Positions 35,331-48,360 are shown, counted from the first letter of the stretch. The stretch: DNA of 64,000 nt from Karalla daura (GCA_029224185.1 CM055200.1:6789099-6853098); one strand, 5' to 3'. Notes: generated by a model not told the origin, from the letters alone. Numbers and translations are program-made.

Positions 35331-36649
35331 ACTTCCTATATAACAATTTGGGGGTGGGGGATTTCATTTATACTGATATAAAATGTAGACAAAGTGATTA
35401 CGTTCTCACAAATACAGTGAAATAAAGGTGTGTGTGAGAGCGCTAATATGATCCTGGATGCACTCCTGTCAGTCATTAAACTCAGTCCAGACTAATCATC
35501 TGCTGCCGAGTTTCTCTCTGACCTTCGCAGCCCCTTGTTTAAATGTTAATTACATCTTTCACATCTGCTGCTCTGTTCTGCCTCGTGGCCTCGCAGCCTG
35601 CGCCGACGTAACCACAGTTACCTTCCTGAGCTATCACCCACTGGCTGCCAGCTTCCGGCACACGCGGACAATAATGGGTGCTGGAGACTGTGATGAAACC
35701 GCCCTCCATTTCTCAGTATGCAAGCTGTAATGACCCAATCTTAGGTGTGAAAAGGAAGTCTGTGTGGATCCCAGTGTGCACGCTGGGACCCTCGGCACCA
35801 GCGGTTTCTAATTCAAAGGTGGACGTGTGTCTTTTCTAATCAGCAACTACAGTGATGTATTTGTATAACACGGAGATCAAACTCTGGCTCAAGCATAAAT
35901 GAACCGCTCCAGTTCACAAGGCACTTGACCAACCGTAACAAAATAAGTCTGGGTATCACATGTGTTAGATATATTATGCGGCTGCAGGAAATGAATGTGG
36001 TGACGATGGTTGGTTCAAAGTGGATTATTTGATCCGCTGACCTGGCCTCTCCTGTCTCCGTCTCGCCCATTGATGGCAGTGTGAGCCACCTCTGAGCCCG
36101 GCACTCTCAACACAGTGGGCTCAGTGAGTCAGGCCCGGGGACTAATAACCCCAACGTGGTTAAAAAAAAGACCGATGTTATCACCCAGGGAAAGGGCATT
36201 AGGATGCAGCCACAAACAACATCGTCCGTTCGCAGTCCTGAAACCGCAGACATTTAAAGCCTGCCTCCCCGTGCTATCTGGCCGGTGCATTTGTGGCTGC
36301 TGAATTTAGTGTCTTCATATGCGGTTTATCTGCCTGACATTACAGCTGACCAGTACTGGCTGTGCTTGAACAAATGTCAATGCGGCCTGCGCTCTGTCAC
36401 TGTGACAGTTTGTGTTCCTGCTAGGCAGCTAGCGGCTGGTCATCTCCTCTGCAGGCTGAGCTGTTTCTGGTAAGGAGGGCAGGGTGAAGAAGGGTGCATT
36501 TTTGTCACATTTTGTTTGCTTGGTTACTGTGAAAATTGTTGCCATAGCCTGTTACCTTAATCCACAATTTTCTGTCAGCCGACTAAATAAATGAGAAAAT
36601 ATTCACATTTGATATCAAAGAATTTTGACAGATTAGTAACAATAACCAC

Positions 36650-36766
<117 letters not shown>

Positions 36767-36840
36767 TTCACAAATTAATTCTCAAATTCAGTTTTAAAAG
36801 TTTGTATCAATTAACAATATATCAATTAACATTATCAATT

Positions 36841-36965
36841 AACCCATGGAGTGGAAGGTCGATGGTTCACTCCCAGCCCTGACAAAGTATTGTGGACCCC
36901 AAAGTGCTTGTCTGTGAAAAGCAGTTTGAGTGGCTATGAACACTAGAACACTAAGTGCTACAGAA
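36841..36965 (+). mobile_element. SINE-like fragment
   Basis: GGTCGATGGTTCACTCCCAG resembles a decayed pol III B box (GGTTCRANNCC). It is followed by AAAAGCAGTTTGAGTGGCTA and ACTAGAACACTAAGTGCTAC, as in the teleost repeat at 1640-1735. Confidence 0.5.
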
Positions 36966-37890
36966 TAAATCACTTATTTTACTGAACTAAAAGCCACAGT
37001 GGCTGTGGATGGACTGGAATTACATGGGGCTCCTCTCTTAGTTTTTTTGCATTTATAAAGCACGTTGTGACACAGTGTTATCCTTCTACTAAACCATAAG
37101 CATAAATCATGCAGACCCACAATGATGGCACAGCATCGGGACCAATTTGGAGCTGGGTTTTCTTTTGCCCACAGCTATTGACATGGAAACTGCAGGTGAT
37201 GGATTCATCACCTGTTTGATAAATAGACCACCTGGAATCGTCTGAGGCACAGCCTGCCCTGGAGCACTGTATTAACAAACCCACTGAATTACATATGATC
37301 CCGGCTGTGGTATCTGCGGATGGACTCCACCACCCTGACATTACTAATTCATGGATACATGTAGGGCACTTCCTGCTTGGACTAGAGAGCACCTGCGTGG
37401 AAAGTGGAAAATGCCAAATTCTTACAAGTCTTCAGTGGAGATGATGATTATTTTATCTCTCAGTGCTTCTGTGCATTTGTCGCACATTTGTCTAATTCTC
37501 ACTTTCATCAAACATCTCAGCCTCTCCCTTCTTTTTTCATCTTATATTCTGGAGCAGAATTTGCTCTTGCTAATGCACACTGAACATTTCCTGTTGCCTG
37601 CTTCACATGAGAAGCTTGCCACTCAGAAAACCATAGGGGGTCTTTTAACTGTGGCAGCCAAAACAAAGGCAATCTGCTGTGCAGTATTTGCACCCCCTCG
37701 GGCAATAACAATCAGTCCATATCCTAAGAAATTGGCATTTTTTTAATAGATTTTGGAGTTGAGTGGAGAAAAAAATGTACATTCTTGTGGCTAAATCAAA
37801 TTCATGATTTGTGTTTTCATTTGCTTGTCATACTTTGTTATCATATTTACGTAATACTGGTGTTGCGTGGTGACAGGATGTGAAGATCCC

Positions 37891-37978
37891 CCCTATCTCT
37901 CTTTCTCTTTCTCTCTCTCTCTGTCTCTCTGTCTCTCTCTCTCTCTCTTTCTCTCTCTCTATCTCTATCTGTCTCTCC
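37891..37978. repeat. CT-rich pyrimidine tract
   Basis: Interrupted (CT)n with GT and AT interruptions, about 88 bp. Confidence 0.9.
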
Positions 37979-39082
37979 CCTGTCTGTGGACTCAGTAGTT
38001 GCTCCTAACGATGCTGTGCATATGTCATGCCACCAGTTGCCTTGCTGCCTTTAAAATGGCAGTCACCAGGGAGCGAGGGAGAGAGAAGGAGAGAGAGCTG
38101 ACTGATGTGGACTCCAGAAATAGTTATCCTGTCTCCATGGGTTTCTGTGTCGCAGCCTGTTCCGCTGCACTATATATGAAGACGCCAGCTATTTATCGAC
38201 ACACTGCGGGCTGCACGTGAGCATATTTTCAGGTGGCAGAAAATAAATATAGGGGTAAATATCATTATACCTGGTGTGGGTACAGTGAAAACTAAAGTTA
38301 CTAGTAATTCAGCTCGTCTGTCATACTTGCCAGGTGCGCCTGGCAACCAACTGTAATGCCCTCATTTAAATGCCACTGCTTTCATCCGCTCTGACGTCTT
38401 GCATGCGTCTCTCTGCCGTCCTTCTTTCACCCCAGGTTTCCTTTCTCTCTTTCTTTCTCCACCTGTATACGATGCAGATGTGCGTGTGTTTTTTGCACAC
38501 GTGGGTAGACGTGCGCTTTGGCGGTTGTTCCTCTCGATGCAAGCCCAGGCATTGATGAATCATTCACAGCCTTTGAGAGATATTAGTCTTTAATTGAAAT
38601 CACTCACTTGCTTTTTATTAAATCTTAGCCCGTGCTTTCTCCCTCAGTCTGTCCTCGGCTCTTCTCTTCACGTTTTAACAGTGGAAACAAAATCTGGTCT
38701 GGAGTGTGTAAAAATTCTCAGAGGCTTGTAAATTTATTTTACTAGAGTTTTACAGCCCCTCAAACTAACTGCCAAACTGTCTGATTCTTGCATAGTTTTA
38801 CAGTAGCTCAGAGATGGGTCTAGTAGCGTTATCTACAGATGTGATGGGAGGCTTCAGTAATGTTGGAGATGGTGTTCGCGATCCATTCAGAATCTGGTGA
38901 AAAACAATCTGCAGCCAAGGCGCTCCTTTTACAGCCAAACACAGAAGCGGTCACACCCAAACAGATAGTGAAAATGAACTTAATGGACTGCTCTCTTAAA
39001 TGTATCTCTCAACAGCGAGACACAAATTAATGTAACACTTACTTCAGGCTACAGCTGTTACAAGTGCAATCCATCCTGAGGG

Positions 39083-39087
<5 letters not shown>

Positions 39088-39174
<87 letters not shown>
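39088..39174. repeat. (TG)43 microsatellite
   Basis: Uninterrupted 87-bp run. Confidence 0.98.
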
Positions 39175-39176
<2 letters not shown>

Positions 39177-39335
39177 AAACAGTTGCCAGTGCACACACCC
39201 TCTGGTTATGCCCGAGGTAAAGTCAGGGCATCTTGAAAGTCATTAATATGCATTCTTCACTTACTTTTGTAAGATTTGTGCCCGTCCTTCTACAAGTTTA
39301 AATCAAAGTAACCAATCAAAGACCCTGGCTTTGTA

Positions 39336-39520
39336 CCCAACAGTGTACCCAGTCACACAGGGCACACACACATACACACACTCACTCTTAGGCCACTCGT
39401 CCAGGGGCAATTTTTAGTCTCCATTTGGTGTAAATGTGCACATTTTTGGACTGTGGGAGGAGAAAAAACAGAGACATACAGGGAGAAGATGCAAACTCTC
39501 GTCACTAGATGACTTCAGTA
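39336..39520 (-). mobile_element. Teleost interspersed repeat fragment
   Basis: CACTCACTCTTAGGCC..CAGGGGCAATTTTTAGTC, then TTTTGGACTGTGGGAGGAG and ACATACAGGGAGAAGATGCA. The family consensus order is GGCAATTTAGAGTC, GACTGTGGGAGGA, GGAGAACATGCAAACTC. Confidence 0.65.
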
Positions 39521-39625
39521 GTGAATTTCTCCAAGTATTTTGTGCTTACCCTTCAACTGTCTAAACCACAGTGACAGAATAACTACCCAACACTTCAAAA
39601 TCAAGATTGGTACTGCTAGGAGAGA

Positions 39626-39705
39626 GAATAGAATAGAATAGAATAGAATAGAATAGAATAGAATAGAATATGCCTTTATTCATCCAAGAATGGGGAAATT
39701 TCAAG
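39626..39705 (-). mobile_element. LINE 3' end with (TATTC)9 tail
   Basis: (GAATA)9 at 39626-39670, then TGCCTTTATTCATCCAAGAA and TGGGGAAATTTC. In reverse this is the AATTTCCCC..AATAAAGGCA + TATTC tail of an L2-like element. Confidence 0.65.
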
Positions 39706-40136
39706 CAAAAAAAAGAATAGTATAAATAAATCTTAATAAAGACATAAATTATACTCATTATTAGATATTCATTATTATACTGAGTGATTGACTGAGTTAA
39801 TGAGTACGAATAAATGAGATGGGTGTCACACATTGCCAAAGTTATATGCTACCAAAGTTAAAAACAAACGTAGAGATCCAGATTTTTTCTTTTTTTATTG
39901 AATGCAGATTAGATATGTTGATTAAGCTGTCACTGTTGTGTTGTGGTGACAGTGACAGACAGACACTTGCAATAAAGTCAAATGATGTGATGTGATCAGA
40001 CTTTCATCCTCTCCTTCACCCCACATCTTTATTTCTTCAGGGAAAGCATTACAGTTTTCCGTTTCAATTAACTTTTTTGTAGTCACACCCTTACACACAC
40101 ATAGACACTCACTGCAAGCAGGTCTCTCAGACAGGA

Positions 40137-40140
<4 letters not shown>

Positions 40141-40228
<88 letters not shown>
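40141..40228. repeat. (TG)44 microsatellite
   Basis: Perfect 88-bp run. It is the first arm of an inverted TG/CA pair with 40341-40388. Confidence 0.98.
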
Positions 40229-40232
<4 letters not shown>

Positions 40233-40338
40233 GGCTGGCTTCAGTGGTGTGAGTGGCATGGTCACAGGCCTGTGATAGCAGAGGGATGAGGAGAGCTAAT
40301 CCTTTAGTAGCCATGGGACATTACCTGTCACATGGCAT

Positions 40339-40340
<2 letters not shown>

Positions 40341-40388
<48 letters not shown>
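40341..40388. repeat. (CA)24 microsatellite
   Basis: Perfect 48-bp run in opposite orientation to the tract 113 bp to its left. Confidence 0.98.
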
Positions 40389-40392
<4 letters not shown>

Positions 40393-40399
40393 CATACTC

Positions 40400-41810
40400 A
40401 CAGCAGACCGACCCGATTCAGTGAAGGGTAGAGATAAAAGTGCAAGGTGGGTCATATCTTGAAAAATACAGCAGGTCACCGGGGCCTGAATCATCATTTA
40501 CAACAAGGACTTTCAGGACTTTTCGCGTCTGTTCTAAACTTTTGACGCCTTTTCAGATGATTCTAATTCAAACCTCCAGTCAAGCGGAGCCGTACGAAAC
40601 TGGCACATTTGTCACCTTTGGTTTAATCTGGCACACAAACGTCGGTCATTTGGCAGCAGCGCGGCGTCCTGACAGTGCTGACCTTTGAAGAGGAAATGGA
40701 GAGTCATAAATGGAGGAAGTCATTCTAACTTACAAGTTTTGTTTGCAGCGAGAACTTGATTTATGCACATTTACAGACACAAGAACAAACGTGCACTTTG
40801 AATAAACCGAGTGAACTTTCCTCCCCCGAGACACGAGTGTATGACTTTCTAGTGGCCACTGTGTCGTCGAGCTCGAATCATATTTTGCTGTGCAGACACT
40901 GTGTTTGTGGTAGACCAACAGAGTTATTGCTTGACATAATAATAATCCAGTTGCCGATTATTTCTTGTAAAGCTGACTTCAATGTCTTTCTCAAGGACAT
41001 TTTGGCAGCTCATATTACAAGAATAATGTTTGCGGACCGCTCTGTAACTGGTCACCTTACTCATGAGGCCTCTGTTTGTGGAACTTTTTCCATCCATGCA
41101 GCATCAGTGCTTCTGGAGATTTCTGCTAGCTTTGCTTATGTGAGTGTGTAAATGTTTCCAGTGGAAGGAAATCTTCTCCACAGCAATAACGTGTCAAACA
41201 AAAGAAAGCACACGCGGCCCACGTAAATTATGTCCCAAGTCTTTTTCAGACAATTTGTGCTTCCATGTTTGGAGTTTGTGCACTGAAGAACAGAGAGACG
41301 GACTGGAGAGGAAGAGATGGATGGAGGCAGATACGAGGGAAGACGCGGCCGATACAGTCTCGCAGTGTAGAGGTTGAGGTCTCTGTGCTGCCTGGCTAAG
41401 CCTCTGCTAATCCTGCCAGGATTACGGATGTTTAGAGACGTTTCAGGCAGAAACAAGCAATGTCAGAGTTCAGGCGCGACCTCTGACTGATCATTGAGTT
41501 GTGTTGGGGCCCGCAAGGGGATCAGGCACTTTATCAAATCAGATCCGGCTGTAAATCAGTGGTTTTTCTCGACTGCATGCCGGTTTGTGGCGGCTGACGG
41601 TAAACACCAAATTTGACAAAATTTCATCAGGAACCATCCATCAATAGATCAATAGGTGGGTATTTCAATGGTTTGCGTTCATTGTTTAAACTTGATAAAC
41701 TGTTGTTTGGCTGTGGGCATGTTTGTCCTTGTTGTAAACTGAACAATTCGGCGAAGAAACTGTTAAATAGTTTAGCTTCCTGAAAGGTTTTCATTAGCTC
41801 TAAGCAACAA
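40400..41810. other. Intronic sequence, no gene recognised
   Basis: Unique-looking intron with moderate GC. No exon or RNA gene is visible. Confidence 0.35.
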
Positions 41811-41814
41811 CTTA

Positions 41815-41818
<4 letters not shown>

Positions 41819-41855
<37 letters not shown>
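41819..41855. repeat. (TG)18 microsatellite
   Basis: Perfect run. A shorter interrupted TG tract follows at 42129-42168. Confidence 0.95.
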
Positions 41856-41858
<3 letters not shown>

Positions 41859-42825
41859 TGTGCACGTGTAACCTGATCAGATCCATTATGACTGTCACAT
41901 CCAGGGTTCAATGCTGACAGGAGACCCAGACGGGCTATAAATACATCTAGGGGGAAAATCTGCAGTGGGAGGAAGATCAGAGGGAGAGAAGGAGGGAAAA
42001 GAAAGGGAACGGAGAAGAGAACGAGGAAGAATTACCAGGAAAAAAAAACAAAGAAACATGACCACATTCTGTTTCCTAAAACGATGTAGACCCCCTCTGA
42101 GCCCATTTTAAAGAGTCTTATTCTTTCTGTGTGTGTGTGTGTATGTGTGTGTGTGTGCGTGTGTGTGTTTTCCAGTTAAGCAGCTGTTGAAATCCTGAAT
42201 GGGATTCCTGTAGGAGAAATGTCAATTCACAAAGCAGCTGTCAGAAAAAAGGCCACATTAGAGATATCATGCATGTCAGTTCACTGTGGGACCATTGTTG
42301 ATTTTGAGTGGGTGCCTCTGCATGTGCTTTAAATCTGTACATTCAAGCTCTACACTGTCCTCACTTTGTCTTGTGTTTCTGCCTGTGTCTCGGTGCACGT
42401 GTGGCCTGGCCCACCATTAGCGTGTCGTTTTTTTCTCTTTCTCTCTCTCTCTCTCTGTCTTGAGAGCTGAGGCGTCAGAGCAGCTGCTGCCATGAATCCT
42501 GCACCATGAGTCAGGAGAGAGTCGTTCATAGAAGACGCAGCGACCCGCTCCCAGGGCTCGCACTTATTACGCAGTATGATAATGTTTGCATATATCTGTC
42601 AGTGTCTCCATGTTCAAAACAAAACCATCTGCTCTCACAGAAAGTCCTTAAGACAAAGAGCACAGGGTGTAATATTGATCTGTTGTTGTTTCTGTTGTTT
42701 CTGTTTTGTCACTCTGCCCTATGACACACATTACAATGGATTTCAATGGATTTTCAACTGCTTGGTTGTAAATTAACTAAATGAGGATGTAGAAGGACTC
42801 ACTGAGTTGTGAAACTGTTGCTGTC

Positions 42826-42912
42826 CATACATCCATTATCGTACCCACCTTTTAACCTAATGGTATCACAGGGGTCTGCTGGAGCATATTTACCCTGGAC
42901 AGGTCTCCAGGT

Positions 42913-42969
<57 letters not shown>

Positions 42970-42995
42970 GATCACTCTAACACTCAAGCCTGGAG
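42826..42995 (+). mobile_element. Teleost interspersed repeat carrying a (CA)n
   Basis: ATACATCCATTATCGTACCC, then TTTACCCTGGACAGGTCTCC and GTG(CA)n (42914-42969), then CACTCTAACACTCAAGCC. This is the order of the family ATCCATTATC..CACCCTGGACAGGTCGCC..CACACACA..CACTCACATTC. The microsatellite grew inside it. Confidence 0.7.
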
Positions 42996-43831
42996 ACAAG
43001 AGTCTCTTTTGGGAGCAGTACCTGTAGAAAACTGCTACTCTTCTTTAGTGTTTATATTTATTGTATATTTTTGCTTCAAGGCCATGGGGTGCTGCATTTT
43101 ATTTACATAATGACCTCGATATCTCATAAATGTCTCTTGACTCGCTGCCAATCAGTAACAATCATTCCACTTCATTACAAAACGTCCTGAACACAAAAGG
43201 CAAGCCCAGATGGACAATATTTTTCCGGTCAATGCCCCAGTCACATAATTCCTTTCTTTGTTGAGTGAACACCAACAATCAACAGGCCTCCTGATAGACA
43301 CGCGATACAGTACAGTATACTCATCCATGACAAGACGACCTCGGAGTGGGTGAGTAATCCTCATCATCCTGCTCACTCCGGGGATTCCCTGGACCGGCAT
43401 CGCTCCGAGAAGGTGTGGCGCCGCAGAGTTTTCCTGTGCTGGAATACGGTCGTTTGCACCTGCCTCCGAGAAAACGCATGATATTCGCAACCTCATAAAA
43501 TGACTCACACTTTCATTTCGCCCTGTGACTCATATCGCTGCTCTGGCTTCTTCAAAGAGTCGGAATCTGGGTGGACACAACAGCCATAATCATAATTTAA
43601 GTACCGATCCAATAACCCATCTCTGTCGTGTGAGACAGAGCGAGGAGGATGAAATCATATGGCAACTTCTTTGTCTAAGCCGATGCATCTTACTCATCTC
43701 AGCTTAGACGCTCGAATGCCACAGCGCATAGTCATTCCCAGACACATCCCAGATGAAATCACAGAAACCGCTTTTTTTTAATAGTTCTCATTTGCACATA
43801 TATACAGGGTATTTTAATGAAATCAAGACAT

Positions 43832-43833
<2 letters not shown>

Positions 43834-43895
<62 letters not shown>

Positions 43896-43938
43896 CATGT
43901 GTGTGTGTGTGTGTTCATGTGTGTGTGTGTGTGTATGT
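43834..43938. repeat. (TG)n microsatellite with two TTCATG interruptions
   Basis: A 105-bp TG tract interrupted twice by TTCATG at a 22-bp spacing, indicating a local duplication inside the repeat. Confidence 0.95.
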
Positions 43939-44479
43939 GCCTGGGTTCCATCCAACCCCCTTTATCAACTCACATTTTATCTGTGTGGGCTGTTTAGTTT
44001 CAGAGTATTGCCAGTCATTCCATCCCCTCTTTTCCTCCTCTTGATTTTACCAGCACCAGCAGGTCAAGGTTGTTATTTGGCCAGTGGAATGTCACAAATC
44101 TACTGGCTGGATTTCCACACTTCCACAGATGACCTCGGAAACTTTTTCTTCTCGCTCCACATCACAAATGAAATTTGTAGCTTTGAGTGACGTGCTTTAA
44201 GATTTGCACCGTGCGGCTTGTACCGGGCTCTTTCTCAACCCAATCCAAACAATACAATACGTTAAAAGACAATAAGTGGTGTGGTTTATCTCTCATGGTC
44301 TGTAATTGGCTAGTGAAGACAGAGGGCCGCTGGAACATGTTTCTCAATGAAAATGGCATCTCATTATGTCATCACTGCTTATTGCCGTTGAGTGCAGAAG
44401 CACCGCCCATGTGAGAAACCATCAAGCAAAAGGTTTGGAGCAGTTACAGTATGCCAGACGCAAAGGGCACAACAGTGGG

Positions 44480-44800
44480 GAACAGAGTGCGCGAAAGGCA
44501 CTTTTGTCAGCTCGGCTCCGAGCGCACAACCGACCGTGGCGCAGTTTGCCGACGCGGCCTCGCTCCTTCCCTCTGCCCTTCACTGGCAGACTCCCTCGTT
44601 CCCCGCACCGCTGGCGTTAAAGTTTAATGAGCCCAATCTGCAGAAACTGTCCAAACAAACAGCCTTGTTGACAAGACAGAGCTTCGCATTTAGCGCCGCA
44701 CTCGCCGGGGGGGTTATCTCGGGTTCATCCGAGACCACGGCTAGAAGCGGAGTCAGTAAAAGACTGAAAATAGATCCCGAGCAGACCAAACAGGGACGCC
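44480..44800. promoter_or_regulatory. CpG-rich islet within kcnq5 intron 1
   Basis: Locally GC-rich with many CpG (GTGCGCG, CCGACCGTGGCGC, GCCGACGCGGCC, GCGCCGCACTCGCC). A 148-codon open frame (44392-44838) crosses it but shows no domain. It could be an internal promoter, enhancer or unmethylated islet. Confidence 0.3.
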
Positions 44801-44849
44801 GTGCCCTGGATACAGGTTGTTTGGAGACAGATCTGTAGCGGTTTAACTG

Positions 44850-46190
44850 CAGTCGTTACCACCAGAGTGGTCTAGTTTGGATGTGTTTTACAAAAAGCCG
44901 CAGCCGCGCCCTGATAGCTGCGTGCGGCGGCTGCTCTCAGGCATATTTTGAAGCAAAGTTGTTCTTGAAATTGATTGTTTTCATAAGTTCTGTGAAAATA
45001 TGGGCACCAGCCACAGGGTTTCAGCCTTGATATATAAAATAATTGGGTCAATAGAATAGATCTGTTTTTAGACTCTAGAAACAAGTTGTATTTTAACTAG
45101 ATAACCAAGCACTCACATTTAATGCAACGTTGTGCAATCGTGGTAAGAAAGAGGGTCACGAGGATGGACGTTCCTTGTCATTGCACTGCTGTCATCGTGA
45201 AGTCCCACCAATATCCTGTTTCCAAGCTTTACTGTAACCTGAACCATGGCATCCTCTATCTAAACTCTAAACTCTCTCTATGACTGTCGTTCATAAGGTG
45301 ACAACTCGCTTCAGCGATGATTGAATTACTCATCGACTGGTTTTTTAATATCTGGTTCAGCAGGTGTTATTGGACAGCAGAATTAACATAGCAGAAATGC
45401 TAGTAGCAGTGGAGGCACAGCTGACAGTAGATGCTACAGTGTTGCATCACTTGATGGAAAACCTGCTTAAATCTAAGGCTGTGTTCACAGCACGCAAACT
45501 GCAGGCAAAAGTGGCCCAAATATAATTTTTTTGCCTATTTGTGACTCATATCTGATCATATCTGATGACTTTTAGGTCATGTATGTAGAGGATTATGTAG
45601 ACGCTCTGACGCACAAACCTTGGTACAGAGGTAGCAGCTGGTATGCTACAAATGCCCAAATTAGCTTTTCTCAATTGTATACTTCTATATATCGTATGGG
45701 TCACCTCAGTGTCGTGGACTGGTCACTCTGGAGTCTGATGGCAGTTGCGTTGAAATTATAAGAGATGAAATGCAGGCAGAGTGGACAGAACAGGAGGACC
45801 ATGATGAAACATACAGTACGCAGCACCTAGTGGTATCATACACATTATTACTCAGACCCCAGGTCTTCTCTTTGACTAAACGCACTGATTTACATCCTGT
45901 TTGTCTGTTCTCTGGCCGAACCCACTTTTCATGCCCACTTCCCTCCCTCTAATTTTCCTATGGCAACCATTACTGAAGGCTTACGATGTTTACACCTCGT
46001 GGCGTGTGCCTTAAAAGTGCTCGGCTGTGTGCTAACAAGCGTTCTGCCACCAGTGCGGTTCAGTTCCACTTTATATCCATTTATTTGGAGGCAAGCGTGA
46101 GTCTTCATGAGTAAAACTCAAGCGCTGTTTACAAGTTGGTGATATAACGCTGTATATAACAAAAGCGAGGATGGGAAAAGAAGTAAACAA
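44850..46190. other. Intronic sequence, no gene recognised
   Basis: Unique-looking, A/T-moderate intron. Nothing further could be supported. Confidence 0.35.
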
Positions 46191-46199
46191 GAGATGACA

Positions 46200-46520
46200 C
46201 CGGCGTTTATCGCCTTGCCAGCAGGCCCGACCCACTTCGCCGAGCGTGAGCACCTGCATCGAGACGACAGGAAGCGGCATGACCGGACTCTAACCCGGCG
46301 CTCCCTAACGCTCCTTAGTGTCATATTTCTCCCAGGGCGTTGTGCCCCTTCCCTTGCCCCCTTTCTTGCCGTTAATGCTGGTAAAAAGGGCCACGACCCC
46401 AGCCGGCGAGCCTGTTAACGGGTGCGTCTGCGGGGGCACGGCTCGGCCAGCTGCCTCCTCCCCTCGGGGCGGGGGCCTCTCTTCTAGGGTTCTCTTAAAC
46501 CCACCGGGGGCCGGCCGCTC
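46200..46520. promoter_or_regulatory. Strongest GC/CpG-rich islet in the intron
   Basis: Contains CCGGCG, CCCGGCGC, GGCGGGGGC, CCGGGGGCCGGCCGC and other CpG clusters. This is denser than anything else outside the three exon-1 regions. No ORF with a recognisable product and no rRNA or tRNA identity. Candidate alternative promoter or CpG-island enhancer. Confidence 0.35.
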
Positions 46521-46629
46521 CATAGATGTCCATGCATCCTGGCAGTGATGGCTCTACCATAAACGGTGGTGAGGCTGGAATACGTTCCAGATGCTGCAGG
46601 GGGGAAAAAGGGAGCACACATCCCCATGA

Positions 46630-48310
46630 ACATTCAACCATATAGAAAAAAAGGAAGCCACACACACACACGTATGCACACACGCACACACACATATACG
46701 CTCTGCCAGTGTGGGCCCCGGGAAGTGGAGCTCTGAAACAAAAGTTCAAGGGTCAAAGACCATATGAGATCTTCCGGTCATTACTCATATACAGACAGCA
46801 TTGTGCGTGTGTGCGTGTGTGTTTACGTGCGTGCAGAGGGAATGTAGGGCAGTTAAAAAGGGAAGGTGTATCCTTTACACCACCACACCCATGCACCGAG
46901 TGGGAAGCGAGAGATACTCTTACTCTGATGCTGCTAAAGCAGCTGCTGGGATGCTGCCCGAGGTTACACAAAGCGGCGATTGCAGAGATTTTCATAACGA
47001 GGCGCCCGCACAGGGTCAGAGAGAGTGCACACAAGGCTGTCTTTGATATGTGTTATAGATAGTATGTGTTTCTGTGATCTCTCTATTCTTTAGCAGAGGG
47101 ACAGATAAACAAGCCCATTCATAGAGGGCTTCTGCCTGTACCACACAATGCCCATTTCATTAATGTGCAAACAAACTAGTAACTTTCTCTCTGCCACATA
47201 GATCCATGTAATGGCATCACACCCAAGCCCTCACATAAACATAGTCACTGGTTCTGGTTTGTTATGCTGTGATAGTATTTGTCACAGCCCAGTAGTTTTT
47301 GTGACCATACAGACACTTTTCATACCTTGACCCTCTTCCAGTCTTCTTGTTTTTGTATAATGACCTGCTCAAATTAGTGCCAGCTAAAATTAAGGACGAC
47401 TTTGCGCAAATATGTAACCTGAGACACGGCAAAACATGGATATCACCTTTCTTGGTCCCTTGTAAAATAGCATTTCTACAAATTGCAAGAGAGCTTGACA
47501 TGTTAGAGTAAAGAACTTTGAGCAGAGTGAACCTTTTTCTATTCTCATCCAGCGTTGTGAGAATAGGCTGAGATACGCACTCTCATTCAACAGACTCATT
47601 TTCAACACCTCAGGTCTAGTCTGGTTCAGCTCAGTTTGCACATCACTCAAAATTTGTGAATGCTGTGGTCACATGTGTGTGTGAGATGAGTGAAAGAAAG
47701 ACAAGGTCATAGAATACATCATTAGACCCGAAACTGAACCAAAAACTCAAAAACCAAAAGTGGTGTCTAGCTGCAGCTTTCCACTGAATCCTTTTCCATC
47801 ACATTAATCCATCAGATTATTGTGTATCTGATGTAGCTTGAGTCCGCTCTGTATATTGGGAAGCTCTGAACTAAACACGCCTGCTGTATTTAGAGCAGTT
47901 AAAACTCCTCCATCCTGCTGCACAGTTTCAAATCTGGCCAAATTTTACGACTCCTCATAAATCAGTGCATAACTCTGTACTTACTTTATGCTGTTGGTCA
48001 GAGGAAATTGTATTGCTGTAAAGTTGTTTATTGCAATTTTTTTCCTCTGATTCAATTCCTAGTTAGCTTTTTCCAAATCAAGAATTGTACAGATTGTCGA
48101 GCCCCTGGAGACAATTCCCTCGCTGGTGATGTTGGACTTAATGTGACTCTCAAAACGCACACTTGCTCCCCGGCACACTGCTGCCACCTCCTCCCGGTAT
48201 CGGTGTGTTTGTGTGTCTTTGAAGACAAGTGTAAATTGTGTGTAACCCAGACACCGCAGTGTTGACCACAGCCTGTGATGCTGTCCAGACCACAGGCAGC
48301 ATGCAGACAT
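46630..48310. other. Intronic sequence, no gene recognised
   Basis: Short CA/GT runs near 46659-46695 and 46801-46830. Otherwise unremarkable. Confidence 0.35.
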
Positions 48311-48315
48311 CACTA

Positions 48316-48317
<2 letters not shown>

Positions 48318-48359
<42 letters not shown>
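48318..48359. repeat. (GT)21 microsatellite
   Basis: Perfect 42-bp run. Confidence 0.96.

Positions 48360-48360
<1 letters not shown>

Noticed and set aside
36855..36880. tRNA gene from the GGTTCACTCCCAG B-box-like motif
   Set aside because: No matching A box, acceptor stem or cloverleaf; it fits a SINE fragment.
39088..40388. CRISPR-like regular repeats
   Set aside because: These are dinucleotide microsatellites with no spacers, in a vertebrate genome.
44870..45090. Minus-strand 70-codon frame as a coding exon
   Set aside because: No homology, no supported splice sites; ordinary chance frame.
46200..46520. Possible rRNA-derived GC-rich fragment
   Set aside because: No recognisable 18S, 28S or 5.8S conserved segment; left as a CpG islet.
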